Origin: Maylandia zebra
Taxonomy: Eukaryota > Chordata > Actinopteri > Cichliformes > Cichlidae
DNA length: 64,000 nt
Reading direction: 5' to 3'
Assembly: GCF_041146795.1 (NCBI RefSeq)
Contig: NC_135177.1
Span: 20,163,560 to 20,227,559, forward strand
Part shown: positions 10,228 through 21,854 of the stretch, in pieces
Layout: every line of letters starts with the position of its first letter
Position numbering within the stretch: the first letter of the stretch is position 1
Program-made: the position numbers and the translations under genes
The notes under the pieces: generated by a model
What the model saw: the letters and a program-made list of their open reading frames with translations, nothing else
Database searches by the model: none
Told to the model about the DNA's origin: nothing

Positions 10228-11923
10228 ATATATTAAAATACATTATATTGAAAAATGTCACTGCTGCTCAGATTTTGACACTTTAAAAAAACAAACAAAC
10301 ACTTTTTATTTCAGTCAATTCAGTTCAGTTTTATTTATATTGTGCCAAATCACAACAACAGTCACCTCAAAGGTGCTTTAGATCTGTGAGCAAGCACTTG
10401 GGTACAGTGGGGACGAAAAACTCCCCTCCTCATGGAGGGCCTGCCATCTGCCTCGACTGGCTGTGGGAAGAAGGGAAAGGAAAAAAAAAAAGCAGACAAG
10501 CGAATCATACAGTAGATGTGGCATCACTGTACTCTTTTTAGTTGTTCATTAAGTATGGATTTATGTTAAATATATTATAGAGTGAACAGCTGATGTTTAT
10601 GCATCATTAACACACACTAAACACAACTTTGTCATGTTTCATTACCGGTGCAAATCTACCAATGCCGTTGACTTAGGCAATCAAGCATTCGTTTTTCAGT
10701 TGTTTTTTAATTGTTTTTTTTAATTGTAAGGTAAGCATTTCAACTCCAGGTCCCTATGACTCAATTTTTTCCCCCAATTTCTTTTGCCTTTGTCTCTTTC
10801 TTAAGTGAATTATTTGCTGCTCTCAGGGCTCACTTCAATCCAGCTGGCCCAGTAAGCAGTGACAGTTTGACAGTGAGCTACCATCCACCTTACGGGGACC
10901 CTGACACTGAAGCAAAAATAGAATCCACCCACTTTAAACTATTTTTTTGGTGTTTTTTCTACTTTTCTTTTATTATTAACATGCTGTATGTATTTGGCTT
11001 ACGATGGTTTTTGTTTTCCTGTGGTGGACTAGCGACCTGTCCGAGGTATGTCCCACCTCTCACTCCAGGACAGAAAAAATAGACTCCAGTCCCCTTGCAA
11101 CTTTAAGTTGGATAAGCAGTCCAGAATATAGATGGATCATTGAGGTGGATGCATAGATGGTTAAAGGTTTTCTGTGTGTCTTTTGCAGAAATTTGACTGA
11201 CTCTGTTGTGCTTGTTCTCCTGTCCAGGTGTGTGTGGAGGTGCTGGTGGAGTATCCTTTCTTTGTCTTTGGCCAGGGCTGGTCATCGTGCTGCCCTGACC
11301 GGACCACACAGTTGTTTGAGCTGTCCTGTGCTAAGCTCTGTGTGGGGGATGTGTGTGTGTCTCTGACCCTCCGTGGCATGAGGAATGGTTCTCTAACAGA
11401 CAGCTCAGCTTTGGGGAAAAAGCTAAAGCCTGGCCACCTCTCTGACTCCTGTCACAACATGGATCCCAATCTAAGGAACAGTATGAGTGCAAACTCTGTG
11501 GGCAGTAACAACGGTCTTCTCATGAAGGCTTCCAATGGAGACAGACTGGAGAGGCAGCAGGCCACTGGTCCGGGACCAGGAGTAGAGCTACCAGCAGGAT
11601 TGGGAATACTTCCAGGACAGGCAGAAGGGATCTACAGAGCTGGACCTGTGCTGGCAATCTCTGGGACTGGAGACATAAGACAGGAATCAGTGAAAACAGA
11701 CATGTCTACTCTGTCTAAACAACAATGCAGTGAGACAGAGAGACCTGCAGTCCGCAAGAGACGCTGGTCAGCACCGGAGCGAGACCAGACTGAGAGAGCT
11801 GAGGACGAGCCTCCCGTGACTCTGCCCAAACCTTCCTTCCTTCCTCACGAGGTCAAAATCAGCATAGAGGGCCATTCACGTACAGGGAGTGAAAGATGCT
11901 TGAACAAAAGAGTAGACTGTTGA
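7813..11923 (+). CDS. atxn1: ataxin-1 (two coding exons: 7813-9618 and 11228-11923)
   Basis: Ataxin-1 is a nuclear RNA-binding, Capicua-associated transcriptional co-repressor; expansion of its polyglutamine tract in humans causes SCA1. The exons join in phase 0 (CAG|GTAAAT donor after 9618, tgtccag| acceptor before 11228), giving 833 aa against about 815 in human. The N-terminus MKSNQERSNGCLPPKKREI is the family signature. The AXH domain spans about residues 536-651 (from FFMRGSIIQLADGELK to GDVCVSLTLR) and is split by the intron after Q602, as in mammals. At residues 778-785, RKRRWSAP carries the nuclear localisation signal, the U2AF-homology ligand motif and the 14-3-3/phospho-serine site; S783 corresponds to human S776. 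The end (LPKPSFLPHEVKISIEGHS) is conserved, with about nine extra residues. The middle is Ser/Pro/Ala/Thr-rich. Where human has polyQ (after ...KAE) this protein has only GEQQFQ (Q175-Q176). AXH wording and the RKRRWSAPE motif favour ATXN1 over ATXN1L; whether it is the a or b teleost duplicate is not decided. The start has A at -3. Confidence 0.96.
10147..10235. repeat. (TA)n microsatellite with short (TG)n end
   Basis: About 40 TA units with one interruption near 10165, ending in TGTGTG at about 10216, inside the atxn1 intron. Confidence 0.95.
10318..10480 (+). repeat. dispersed teleost repeat, copy B (fragment)
   Basis: 'cagttttatttatattgtgccaaatcacaacaacag' followed by 'cacctcaaaggtgcttta', then 'aagcacttgg.tacagtggg.a.gaaaaactccc' and 'gccatctgcc'. 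This is the same order as the copy at 27057, with an internal deletion and much divergence. Confidence 0.75.
11020..11135 (+). repeat. dispersed repeat fragment ('gtggactagcgacctgtcc' type)
   Basis: 'gtggactagcgacctgtcc', 'cccacctctcactccaggacag', 'gactccagtccccttgcaac' and 'ggataagcagt' are the 3' part of a very common teleost short interspersed repeat. A related fragment in opposite orientation lies near 43005-43075. It lies just upstream of the last atxn1 exon. Confidence 0.6.
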
Positions 11924-14900
11924 GAGAATTTTAAACACCTGCAAGATGCGTTGTGTTTAGTCCCCACCCCCAACCTCCTTCTTGTTTCTCTCTATCCAGA
12001 CTACTGTAATATAAGACTAAGTTTACGCAGTATTTACATGTTTTCTTTTCTTTCATACAAGTCTGATACATATAATTAAGGACAGCGGAGTACCTTCATA
12101 AGTGGTATCACACACAAGATCAGTGCAATCAATGCTGAAAGCAAAAATGAATGCAGAGTGAATGTTGAGTACGAATGGCTGGCACACATCTGAGAGTCAT
12201 TTGGTTTGCGTGTCACATATCATAAGCTGGCTCTCCGTTGGAGATGGACTTTAAACATGGTGGATGCAGGTCAGTTAACCATTTAACAAGAGCAAGCACA
12301 AACCCTGACGTCAGTGTTTAGAAAGTTTGGTTGTGATTCACTGTTAATTTGGTGTGTTGTGGTGCAAGGGAGTCGAAGAGAGACCTTCTGATGTTTTGAT
12401 GAGAACGCTCAGTCATAACAACGATAAACTCTGAGTTTTAGTTGTTTTTTTTTTTCCATGCCGTTACAAATCCATATGCTACTGCAGGTGGCCTTGTCTG
12501 TGTATGTGTGTGTGCGTCACTGACTGTTTGTGCCTGAGCGTTGGTCTCTGTGTGTGTGATTTTTTTTTTCCATGTCTGTTAAACAGACCACAGGATTAAA
12601 GCGTACATGTTGCTGGAAGCTATGAGCTCAGTTGTTAACCTGTAAATCAAGACTGATAAGGCCTGAATGTAAACCACTCAGTCTGTCCTCAGTACTGACT
12701 CGCGTTTGCCACGCCACTCACAAGATAAGGTGACGGCAGCTGCACATAGATGCATTCCTCTGGTAAAGTTCCTTTGTTGACTTTGCCTCAATACCTTGAC
12801 CTTGAGTTTTAGTCTCATACTTTCAGCGATTGCGTGCTTCACTAAATTACATCTGTCGTTAGCTGTGGCTGCTGTGTACAGTGTTTCAGATCCATACAAA
12901 CAGAGATAATTCAAGTTTCAGCTAATTCCTGTGTGGATTGAGCCCTAATACTGCAATGCAAAACATAGCTGGCTAACTGCATTAACTAATGAGGCACCCG
13001 GAAGACACAGAGCAACATTCATTTGGGGTGTTTTTCAGACAGCCAGGAAGACGTTAAGTCCACTCTATCATACTTTTTAGCTTTTTTTGTAACCACTTCC
13101 TGAAGAGTATATCTGGCGCTTGCTAATCTCTGCATCACCAGCTAGTTGCTGAGATGCTTGTCTGCTGTTTGGTGCTGGACGAGTACAAGCTAACTGAAAT
13201 CAGCTGCCAGTAAGAGTGTAGAGAGTATGTTGCAGGCCACAACTGCACAATATTAAACTGAACGATGCTGAACAGCTCTGTGGCTCTCTTATTATTGCAG
13301 TGAGCTTGCTTTCATTACAGAATCTATGGCCTTAGATCTATAGTATGTATGTAGTTCACAGCAGCACATGGTTCTTTGGGTTTTTCTGTTAAAAACCTTA
13401 AAGGCGGTGTGCCTTTCTTAAGCCCATACATGTATTTCAGAGCACTGCTGTTCCGATTAAAACAGCAAACTTTACTTTCTGACAGTAGATTAGTGGACAT
13501 GTTATTTCTTTCCTAAAGAAATATCCTACAATTCATACTCAGGAACAATATATGTCTGTGTGCATGTGAGCAGCCAGTGTATGCTGTGTGTGTGAGTGTG
13601 TGTACGGCCTGAAACAATGTTGTTTGTCCACAGTCATGTGTACATGTGTGTTTTGACAGCAGCACTTTGATGAAGCGTCCGAATGGAGTGTGGTGGCGGT
13701 GTCCCTCCTACTCAGCTACTATGAGATATTATGAGAATAACTGACTGTTTTTCATCGCATCGCATGTCCTAAAGGTTTATCACTGAGAGAGAGAGAGAAA
13801 GCATTATATAGCGGAGCAGGGAATGTAAACACACATTGGGTAAACTTTATTTTTGATGATTTATAGAGCTACTATTCAGAGAAAGAAAGAGAGAAATGCA
13901 GAGTTAACTAGCCAGCTAGTGTTGATCATGTACAGTGCATTGTAATCTAGAAAGTGTACAGTGTGTATTTAACCCTTATGTAGCCTATGTACTGTATGTG
14001 CCACGGCACCTCCTTCTTCAATCATTCCATTAATGCACCAAAACCAAGTGGTCCTATCGTTTCCGTCACTTCTGGTATTGATCAAATGTCAATGAATGTG
14101 CTATACATCTTCATAATTAGGGCCTCCTCAGACGTAGTTTGATTTGCACACTGCAACGTTACAGTATGTGTGAATATGGACTGCAGTTTCTCATAATAGC
14201 CATTGAACTCCTAAAAGGGGTTTATTGTAAACCCAAGTAACCAGACTGTTCTGTTTGTGTTTGACTGCTCAGGCTAAACACTGCCCAGTGACTGTTCTCC
14301 AAAGCTACGTGGTCTTATATCCTACTCACTGTTACAAAGCAGAGCTCCTGTTTGATCCATTTCCTTTTCCTAGCCTGGCCCATGTTTGTATTTTCCTAAA
14401 GCAAATTATTTTTCAACTGTAAGGACTCCATGACACAGGAAAAACATATTTGAAATGTCAAGTTAATGTTTAAAGGAAAAAAGTTTTTTTTTTAAACTTT
14501 TTCTTATTGTCAACAAATCTCTTCGCTGCCCCCTGTCTGTGGCATCAAACTATACTCATTTCTACTGAATAGTTGGTGTTAAAGCTAAATCATAGTTTAT
14601 ATTTCATTGGACATAAATTAGGAACTGAACCATATGGACAAAAGTACCAGACCACTGCACATTGGACCTACAGGAGCTGCTCGGCCACGGAAACCCATGC
14701 TATGAAGCTCCACTTTTGAATGTTAGTCACGATTTCCTTTGATTACGAATCGTCATGTTTTTTTCACGTGTTTTTGTTGACAATAAGAGAAACATGTTAC
14801 CAGTCTTAACGTCAAAAGCCCTGCAGAGTCACACAGTTATTGTTGTTAGTCAGTCCTCTACTCAGCTGTGCGTGCTGTGAATTAAATGGTGTGTATTAAT

Positions 14901-15945
14901 AAAGGTAAATAAAGGTGGACATCACCACACTAACGGGGGCGGAGTTTGTACTTGAAAGGTTGGTCTGCACTTGTAACCACACGTGTAAGCGCTTTACTGC
15001 AAGTTCAAGACCATTGGTTTCCCCCCACAGCAGCCATTATGACACAAAATGACACGTAAACGCAGAAATCACATGAATTATAACGCCGCACCTAAACAGA
15101 ACAGATGGTTCATTAATGTCAATAATAACTCCTGCGTTTTCCAGCTAATTCATGCCAGAATGGCTGCTGTGAAGTAGGTCTATATCACACTGTTGGAAAG
15201 GTTTAGTAATAATATAGATCCAACCCCTTTAACTCTAATTTATATTCTAAAGATGGGCCCCTTAGAATATGTAATTTTCACAGCTGTTCTGTACAATGTT
15301 GAATATGGCATATAGGTGCTGCATTGTGGTGATCTATGGAATTGCACTTTGACATATAGGTGTGTGTGTGCGCGTGTGTGTGTGCGTGGGGAGGGGTGAA
15401 AGCGTAACTGATAAACACAAGTAATGTACAGCATGTCTGGGAGGAATTGTACGCTACCTGTACAACATCTCAGCGATTTGTAAATAGCCAAAGTCTTCCA
15501 TTCTAACGTTGGTATGACCTTGTTGCCAGTGGAGAGGAAAAACACTGATCCCCATGTACAGACCTTTAAAGTGACATTTTATTTCTATAAATACTTCATC
15601 ATTTATTTGACAAGGATACAAGATACCGCTTCACCTAAGATATTTTCTTTTTGCACCAGCTCAAAAACCCAGGAAATAACGGGAGTCAAAGACTAAAATA
15701 AAAAAATAAAAAAAAATTTTTTTTTGTAATTTGGGTCTGTTTGGATAAATCTTAGCTAAGATAGAGTATGTCCTATATGCGTACATTATGTAGTAAGTAT
15801 CAATAATGTTCCTTTATTTTGATGGTGTTGATATTTGCTAGTCAGAAAACTGTTAAATCTTTACTCCAAATGTTTGATTTTACATTTGATCAAATATATT
15901 CAAAGAAATAAAGAGATGATAAAGAATAAATGCAGCACGTGTCTT
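11924..15945 (+). other. atxn1: probable atxn1 3' UTR
   Basis: About 4 kb without exons after the TGA at 11921-11923. ATXN1 genes are known for very long 3' UTRs (about 7 kb in human). AATAAA signals occur near 14898-14912 and, in tandem, at 15907-15912 and 15925-15930, the last followed by a GT/T-rich stretch. Candidate regulatory sites are GTACTGTA (13989-13996, miR-101 type), TACTGTA (12002), TTTGCACA (14143-14150) and TTTGCAC (15650), both miR-19 type, TTGCACT (15342-15348, miR-130 type) and TGTAAATA (15479-15486, Pumilio type). The end point is inferred. Confidence 0.6.
15907..15930 (+). terminator. tandem poly(A) signals, likely 3' end of atxn1
   Basis: AATAAA occurs at 15907-15912 and 15925-15930. 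A downstream GTGTCTTTTCATGTTT at about 15939 serves as a GU/U-rich element. Earlier AATAAA motifs near 14.9 kb could give a shorter transcript. Confidence 0.5.
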
Positions 15946-17660
15946 TTCATGTTTCCTTTCCACAAGATGTCCTTGCTTACCGTATTGTAAGGGTGAAGGT
16001 GGGGAGGGGGTGTTTTTGTGTTTGTGAGTGACAGAGGTAGAAGGAAAGGGTCCGTCAGCTGTGTTTTCATGTTCAAATGAGGCTTACCATCTGTGAGAAT
16101 ATGATAAATGTTTCCACTCGAGAGATATCCGATAACGCCTTCGCTTCCACTCTCCTGCTTTGATATTTCTGAACAACGATCTTTCGCATTCTGAATAGCA
16201 GTCACAGCGCTGCAGAGAAGCTCTTTGAAGATTGTGATTGCCGAAATCTTTGCTAAATAACACAATCCCATTTCGTTTCTTTCTCATAAAACACTAAATA
16301 GTGTGGGTTTAGTGTGGTGCCCATTAAGTCTCAGTTCATATTGAGAACATGCACACATTCATATTAAATGAGCAGATTTACCTCTTGCAGGATATTTTAT
16401 CAGGAACATCTTCGTGTCCTGAAAACCGAGAACTTGTAGTGTGTATTAAATTTGAAATAGCTGCTCCTTAATGGAGAAACTCCAAGGAGCAACGCTACTC
16501 TCAACAGATGTTTTCCTCTTCAAGGTAAGGAACTTCAATGAAGAAATCAGCTTTGGAAAAATAAACTGTATACAGAGTGTCTGTACATCAAACTAGTTTT
16601 ACATTCTTAGCCACACCCACTTAAATCTTTATCTTTCTACGTGATAAAGAAATGCTGCTGTAGTAAATGAAAGAAGTCTCTCAGTACGGCTTTTTGGCCT
16701 TAAACTGTAAGAAATAAACATGGAAAATGACAGAAATTTATTTTTTTAAAGCCACTGTAAAAACACACATTTCTATATTAGATAAAGGAACAAAACAGAA
16801 ACTTTCTATAATTTAATTGTTTATTTATTACTTATTTACTTGGTTCAGTATGAGAGGCCATAGGTGAGGTCTTCAGAAAGGACGATGCAAAATGTATGAA
16901 AATACATTTAAATATCCAAAGTTTATGCCTTCCTCCACTTTTACCAAAGCCACCCCGCAGGCCCCTGGACCTTATGTTGGACACCTCTGACACAGAGTGT
17001 TGTAAATAACTGTAAATTAACTATAAAGAGGGAGTTGCTTGCATGTTCTCCCCGCACTTTTGTGGGCTGTCTTAAGGTACTCTGGCTTCCTCCCACAGAC
17101 CAAAGACTTGCATGCATTTGGTTAATTAGCAATTCTAAACTGATAGTAGGTGTTAACGTGAGTGAGAACAAATGTCTATATGCGCCCTGTTGAATTGGAT
17201 AAACGGAGTATTAAAAAAATGGATGGATGAACTATAAAGCCCTTTACATGCCATCATTATCCTCTATGCAGAAAGTGTATGGCAAATGCACGGCACGAGA
17301 TGGCACTGTGTTTCCTTAGATAACATAGTTTCTTTGCACAGACACTTCTACACTCCACCACCTGGGGGAGCAAGAGTCCTTCCTCTGATTTGGAGACAGT
17401 AGACTTAAACACAGACTGAAATACCCAATTTATTTATTATCCTTGGGTGCAAAACTTCTTTAAAACTTTGTAAAGAACTGCAGAGGCTGTCATATTGGAA
17501 AATGAACTCGTTAACCTTGCTCCTCTGACAAGGCACAAAGCTATTGTACACAGTCTATCATGTACAAAAAGTTCTTTACTGGTTTTCTGTGCACTTTGCA
17601 GAAAATACATTTACTATTTCTTTAACTTGTAAGCAGACACGGCAATGTGAAGTTCAGCAA
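15946..17660. other. convergent intergenic gap between atxn1 and itga8
   Basis: No coding content. It contains one SINE-like repeat (17035-17228). The flanking genes point towards each other, so this is a 3'-to-3' gap of about 1.7 kb. Confidence 0.5.
17035..17228 (+). repeat. SINE-like teleost repeat ('gcatgttctcccc...ggatggatg')
   Basis: 'gcttgcatgttctccccgcac', 'ctctggcttcctcccacagaccaaagacttgcatg', 'ttggttaatt.g.aattctaaa', 'gaattggataaacgga' and a final 'atggatggatga' are the recognisable blocks of an abundant teleost short repeat. A reverse copy lies at 61740-61915. Confidence 0.75.
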
Positions 17661-17664
17661 TCAA

Positions 17665-18864
17665 TCAGTAATCAAGCAACACTTTATTCTAATAAAACTT
17701 CCCAGGCGATACAAAAATCGGAAGCAGCTCAAACGTACACGTTAACTTTTAGTTTTTAATTGAGGGAAATGCTGATGTTCTCACTGCTTTGTTCTCCATG
17801 TCTGTGCAGGATACAGATAATTAACAAACATTAAATGTACTGTTAAGTAATACACAGTGCACGCAGTAATGTACACCATCTCTGTCTCGGACTGCGTTGC
17901 GTTTCTGATACGGACTGTGGCTTTGCAGCAAGTTTTTGAAGTCTTGTCGACCGCTATTTTTTTTTTAAACATCCAACATGACAGACAAAACTTTAATTAT
18001 CAGGACAGCGCTTCAGCCGTGAATATGCGGCCTGTTCCTCGAAGATAAATTCTATACTCACTATAAGAAAATAATAAGTTATTTTGTTCTTACTGGTATC
18101 GCTTTGTTCCTCTCTTTTTGATTGTTACGTGTTGGCTTAAATCAGTCTAAAGAAACGCTCCATTCAGCAACAATAATATCACAATTAATCAATTACAGTA
18201 TGCACACAAACAATGGAAACGTTAAGCTCTAATAAAAATAATGCCAGTGTAAACAAGCTTAAGTATCACACAACTCTCAAATTATTGCACATACATTCAT
18301 AAATATACAATTCAACTTTGTGCCTTTTCTGTTTATGCATGTGGCTGCATCTCATGTGTGTGTGGGTGTGAACTTGGATAAATTAAATCTGGTGGTGATA
18401 GACATCAATAACTGAATGACACAAGTGACACCTATTAGACACGTATGTACAGTACCTGCACACACACCGACTTACACATACACACACTCACAACAGCACT
18501 TGTGCATAGATCTAAAGTCTCTTTCTCTGTTACTCAAACAAAAATGTGCAGTAACACATTTAAAGCATTGTTTTGGTAACAAAGTCCAGTCTGTCTTCAG
18601 TTCTGGTGCTTCATCGCAATCTATAAACAAAAGACATGTGTGTGTGATGGAGCTTGTTAAGTGTGCTGGTCCAACTTTGCTTTGGTCCCAGTCTGTGTGG
18701 AGCTGCAGTTTTCGGTTTGTCCTTTCAGTTCGGTTGATTCACAGAGAGACCTCGAGCCAAGGAATGTCGGTCCCGACTAATACAGATCCCAGATCTGATT
18801 TAAGTCATTCAGAAGGTGCGCATCCCTCCTAAACCGCTGTCTTACAACCAGCAGCTGTCACGTC
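17665..18864 (-). other. itga8: probable itga8 3' UTR
   Basis: Follows the TAA at 18867-18865 on the minus strand. On that strand AATAAA at 17688-17683 is followed by GTGTTGCTTGATTACTG, a good cleavage context. A second AATAAATAAA at 17438-17429 would lengthen the UTR by about 250 bases. No coding content is seen. Confidence 0.5.
17683..17688 (-). terminator. poly(A) signal, likely 3' end of itga8
   Basis: AATAAA on the minus strand, 1.18 kb after the stop, with a GT-rich stretch immediately downstream. An alternative is at 17438-17429. Confidence 0.5.
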
Positions 18865-19810
18865 TTATGCATCACCTGTTTGATCAGACGTCAGTTTCTC
18901 CTGGTCAGAGATGTCATCATCGGCAGGTGGCCGCGCCCGGTCAAAGAAACCACACTGAGGGAATCACATTAGCCAGTTAGTAGAGTTTTTAATAATTAAA
19001 CTACCACAAGGAGTTCTGAGGATAGTGGATGATGTATGTACCTTCCACATGGCTAATGTCAGGATGGCCAGGACCAGCAGCCCCAGCAATATGGCCAAGA
19101 TGATGACCCAGAGTGGAACAGCGAATGATACATCAGGAGTCCCCCATAACACCAGAGTCCCCATCTGCAGGGAAAAAAAACTGTCTATAAATTTTTCCTT
19201 ATTTCTCGAAGCTTGGCATAAAGACTCATTTTTATTGCTTTTTATCATACCGCGCTTCTGTGCTGAGGCAGCGTGGCGGGTTGGATGCGATAAGGCATCG
19301 ATGTGACCGCAAAGGACACGGTAGAGTTGAGAATGTAGGGGTCATTACGCCGCTTTAAGATAAAAAAGTTATTATTTTAAAGGTGGCGTGTTACATATCA
19401 GACCTTCCTGCTGAGTGAGTTGAGCGATTAAAGTAAAACAAAAAGTTAACACAAAAAAATCAACTGACCTGCAGGAAAGTGTGCGCCCAGAGTCGCGATC
19501 GGATCTTTACCACAGCACTCTGCCCGCGATCCAACCGGCCGACCACACACATTATCTTCAGACAGGAGACATTAGTGCAGTTCTGCATAAGGAGAGGGTT
19601 GGTGGAGGGAGAAGAAATATATCAAACACCTGTGAATGGCTAATGAACATTTGGCTTAGTTTGTTTTCTTTAGAGACTTTACAGTTGGCTCACCAAGGTT
19701 TTATTGCTGTAATCCTGAGTGGTGCTGATAGATCGTTTGTGGCGGTGAGGAGGACTGCTGGTGTTCCTCAGGAAGCCCAGTAATTCTGGTGTGTCCTGGA
19801 GAGTGGAGAT
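18865..19810 (-). CDS. itga8: itga8 exons 26-30: furin site, membrane span, cytoplasmic tail
   Basis: Five compact exons lie within 950 bases. Exon 26 contains RHKR|S (residues 893-896), a furin-type cleavage site that would split heavy and light chains where human has RKR|D. Exon 27 ([10 protein letters not shown]... to RLWAHTFLQ) and exon 28 ([14 protein letters not shown]...) form the membrane-proximal calf-2. Exon 29 carries the transmembrane helix (about residues 995-1021) ending AMWK. Exon 30 gives [10 protein letters not shown], the conserved GFFDR beta-subunit clasp, then [19 protein letters not shown] and TAA. Confidence 0.96.
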
Positions 19811-21823
19811 CTGAAACAAACAGGGAAATGTTATCAATGCTTATTGTTCAAGCAAGTAAAAATGATCATTTTACATTTGAAAGAAAAGAAAATTTGATAT
19901 ATGATTCTCCAACTGGTCCCGGCAGATGGCTGTCCCTTCCTGAGCCTGGTTCTGCTGGAGGTTTCTTCCTGTTAAAAGGGAGTTTTTTCTTCCCACACTC
20001 ACCAAAGCACTTACTCACGGGGTGCCATATGATTGTTAGGATTTTCTCTGTTTTGTCTGTATTATTGTACGGTCTTTGCCTTACAATATAAAGCGCCTTG
20101 AGGCAACTTGGCGCTACATAACTAAAATTGTCTGCCTTTTTGTATGAAAGGTACCTTGTAAATTAACTTGCCCTGTCTGTTTCAGTGCTTACAGTTTATA
20201 GTGCCAATTTAATCGTACTCTAACATGTGTTAGTGTATTCTGTCAGTCCAGACACCTTATTAAAACTCGTTGTTTCACTGCGGCCTTTTTTAGGATTTTC
20301 TAAGATGTTTTAGAAGACATAATAATATTACGCAAAACCTCCAGCAGAGGAATAAAAAAAGCAAAATGTTAAGAAATCTCATCGCTGATCTTTTGAAGGG
20401 TTGAAAACGATTTAATTTCCTGGTCATACCATGAAGCTGAGAACAGCGAAAAGCAGACACGAGCGAACAACCTGAGACTCTTGAAGTCACAACTCTGAGA
20501 TTACAGATAAAGAGCCAGAATGGTTTCTCCTCTAGGTGTTTGTCTTCACTGTATAATTACATTTAAACATTTTAAAAACTGGACCAGTTGTGCAGGACAT
20601 GAAACTACTATGACTCTTACATCAGCTAAGAAAGCAAAGGATAGCAACAACAGGTATGCCTTTATCTTCCTGCAGCTCAGTGATTAGCATCTCTGCCCCA
20701 GAGATGGCACTCAGAAAACAAGCCACAGATGCACGGGTAACTGATTTACCGACTGTAAGTAACACGGATGTTGAGACGCCAATTACATAGAAGGAATTTG
20801 GAGAACATTATGTGAATCTCTTTGCTTGTGCGATCTTGGTATAACACTTCGCAGTCAGGTGAAAGAAGTAACTACTGTAATCAGTCTCCTCAGAGGATCT
20901 GACACATGCTGCTGTTTTCATAGATGATTACACATTCACATTTTCAAATAACTCCATGTTTTCTTTTCCAATTATCCTACGCGTGATATCATAGATACTG
21001 GAAATGATTCCAGCTCTCATTTCTGCTTGTAAACATAACAATCCATCTTACTTGTATGGAGCCTATTGGGGGAAAAAAACACACAAAGAACACAAGAATA
21101 ACGGCAATAAGAGTGAATGGCATAAATGGTGCCATTAAGGGATAGAAAAAGATATAACTAATGGTATGAATAAAAAAATGTACCTAAGCCGGTTTGTATG
21201 AGTAGGTGCTGTAAATGATCAGTTAGAAATGCACAATGTGCAAACAGACTCATTCTTATTAAAAGCAAAACACCCACATGTCATTCTTGAGATTGTTTTT
21301 TGGCTGCATACTTGTATTGCGCACTGTATATTTCATGTTACCTCTAAACCATGCGGGTTAAGGCTGGTGTTTGTCCGGCAGCTCACTGGTCCGTCAGTTT
21401 TAATCTCCATGGCATACAGCAGGTTCTCATCGCGGAAGTGAGACGGCCAGCCAACGTGAAGCTCAGCCTCCCCGATGCTGCTGGGACCGGAGTTATGGAG
21501 CTGCGGGTGAGAGCGAGGCGGCAGAAAAAACAGCGAGACTTGTCAGTATTCTCCGGCCTCGGTCTCAAGCGGCCAAAGCTCTAATCAGGTTATCATAACT
21601 GTGGGATGATGAAACGGGCCACCTGTGTTTTCATAATAATGAAGATAATACTAATGCAGCCTCGAGTCTCTCGGGATTGAAATACAAGACAAGTAAAACC
21701 TACACCATCACCAGCTTCATCATTCCATATCTAATTTAGGATGACTGAATTATGAGCTTAAATGAACCATCAATTCAATAAACCCTCTTTTGTACTCGCC
21801 CCTTTCTTTGTCTATTGCTCTCT

Positions 21824-21854
<31 letters not shown>

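Larger units (their letters stand above)
9619..11227 (+). other. atxn1: atxn1 intron between the two AXH exons
   Basis: A GT-AG intron of about 1.6 kb. It holds a TA microsatellite, a copy of the dispersed teleost repeat and a second repeat fragment, listed separately. If retained, the reading frame would stop at 9655-9657 after 12 extra codons and truncate the AXH domain. Confidence 0.9.

Noticed and set aside
7813..11923. Identification as ataxin-1-like (ATXN1L)
   Set aside because: The N-terminus MKSNQERSN, the AXH wording (LKTEDFIQSAEIS) and the RKRRWSAPE motif are ATXN1 features that ATXN1L lacks.
19025..19306. Plus-strand frame of 93 codons
   Set aside because: It is the antisense shadow of itga8 exons 28-29.
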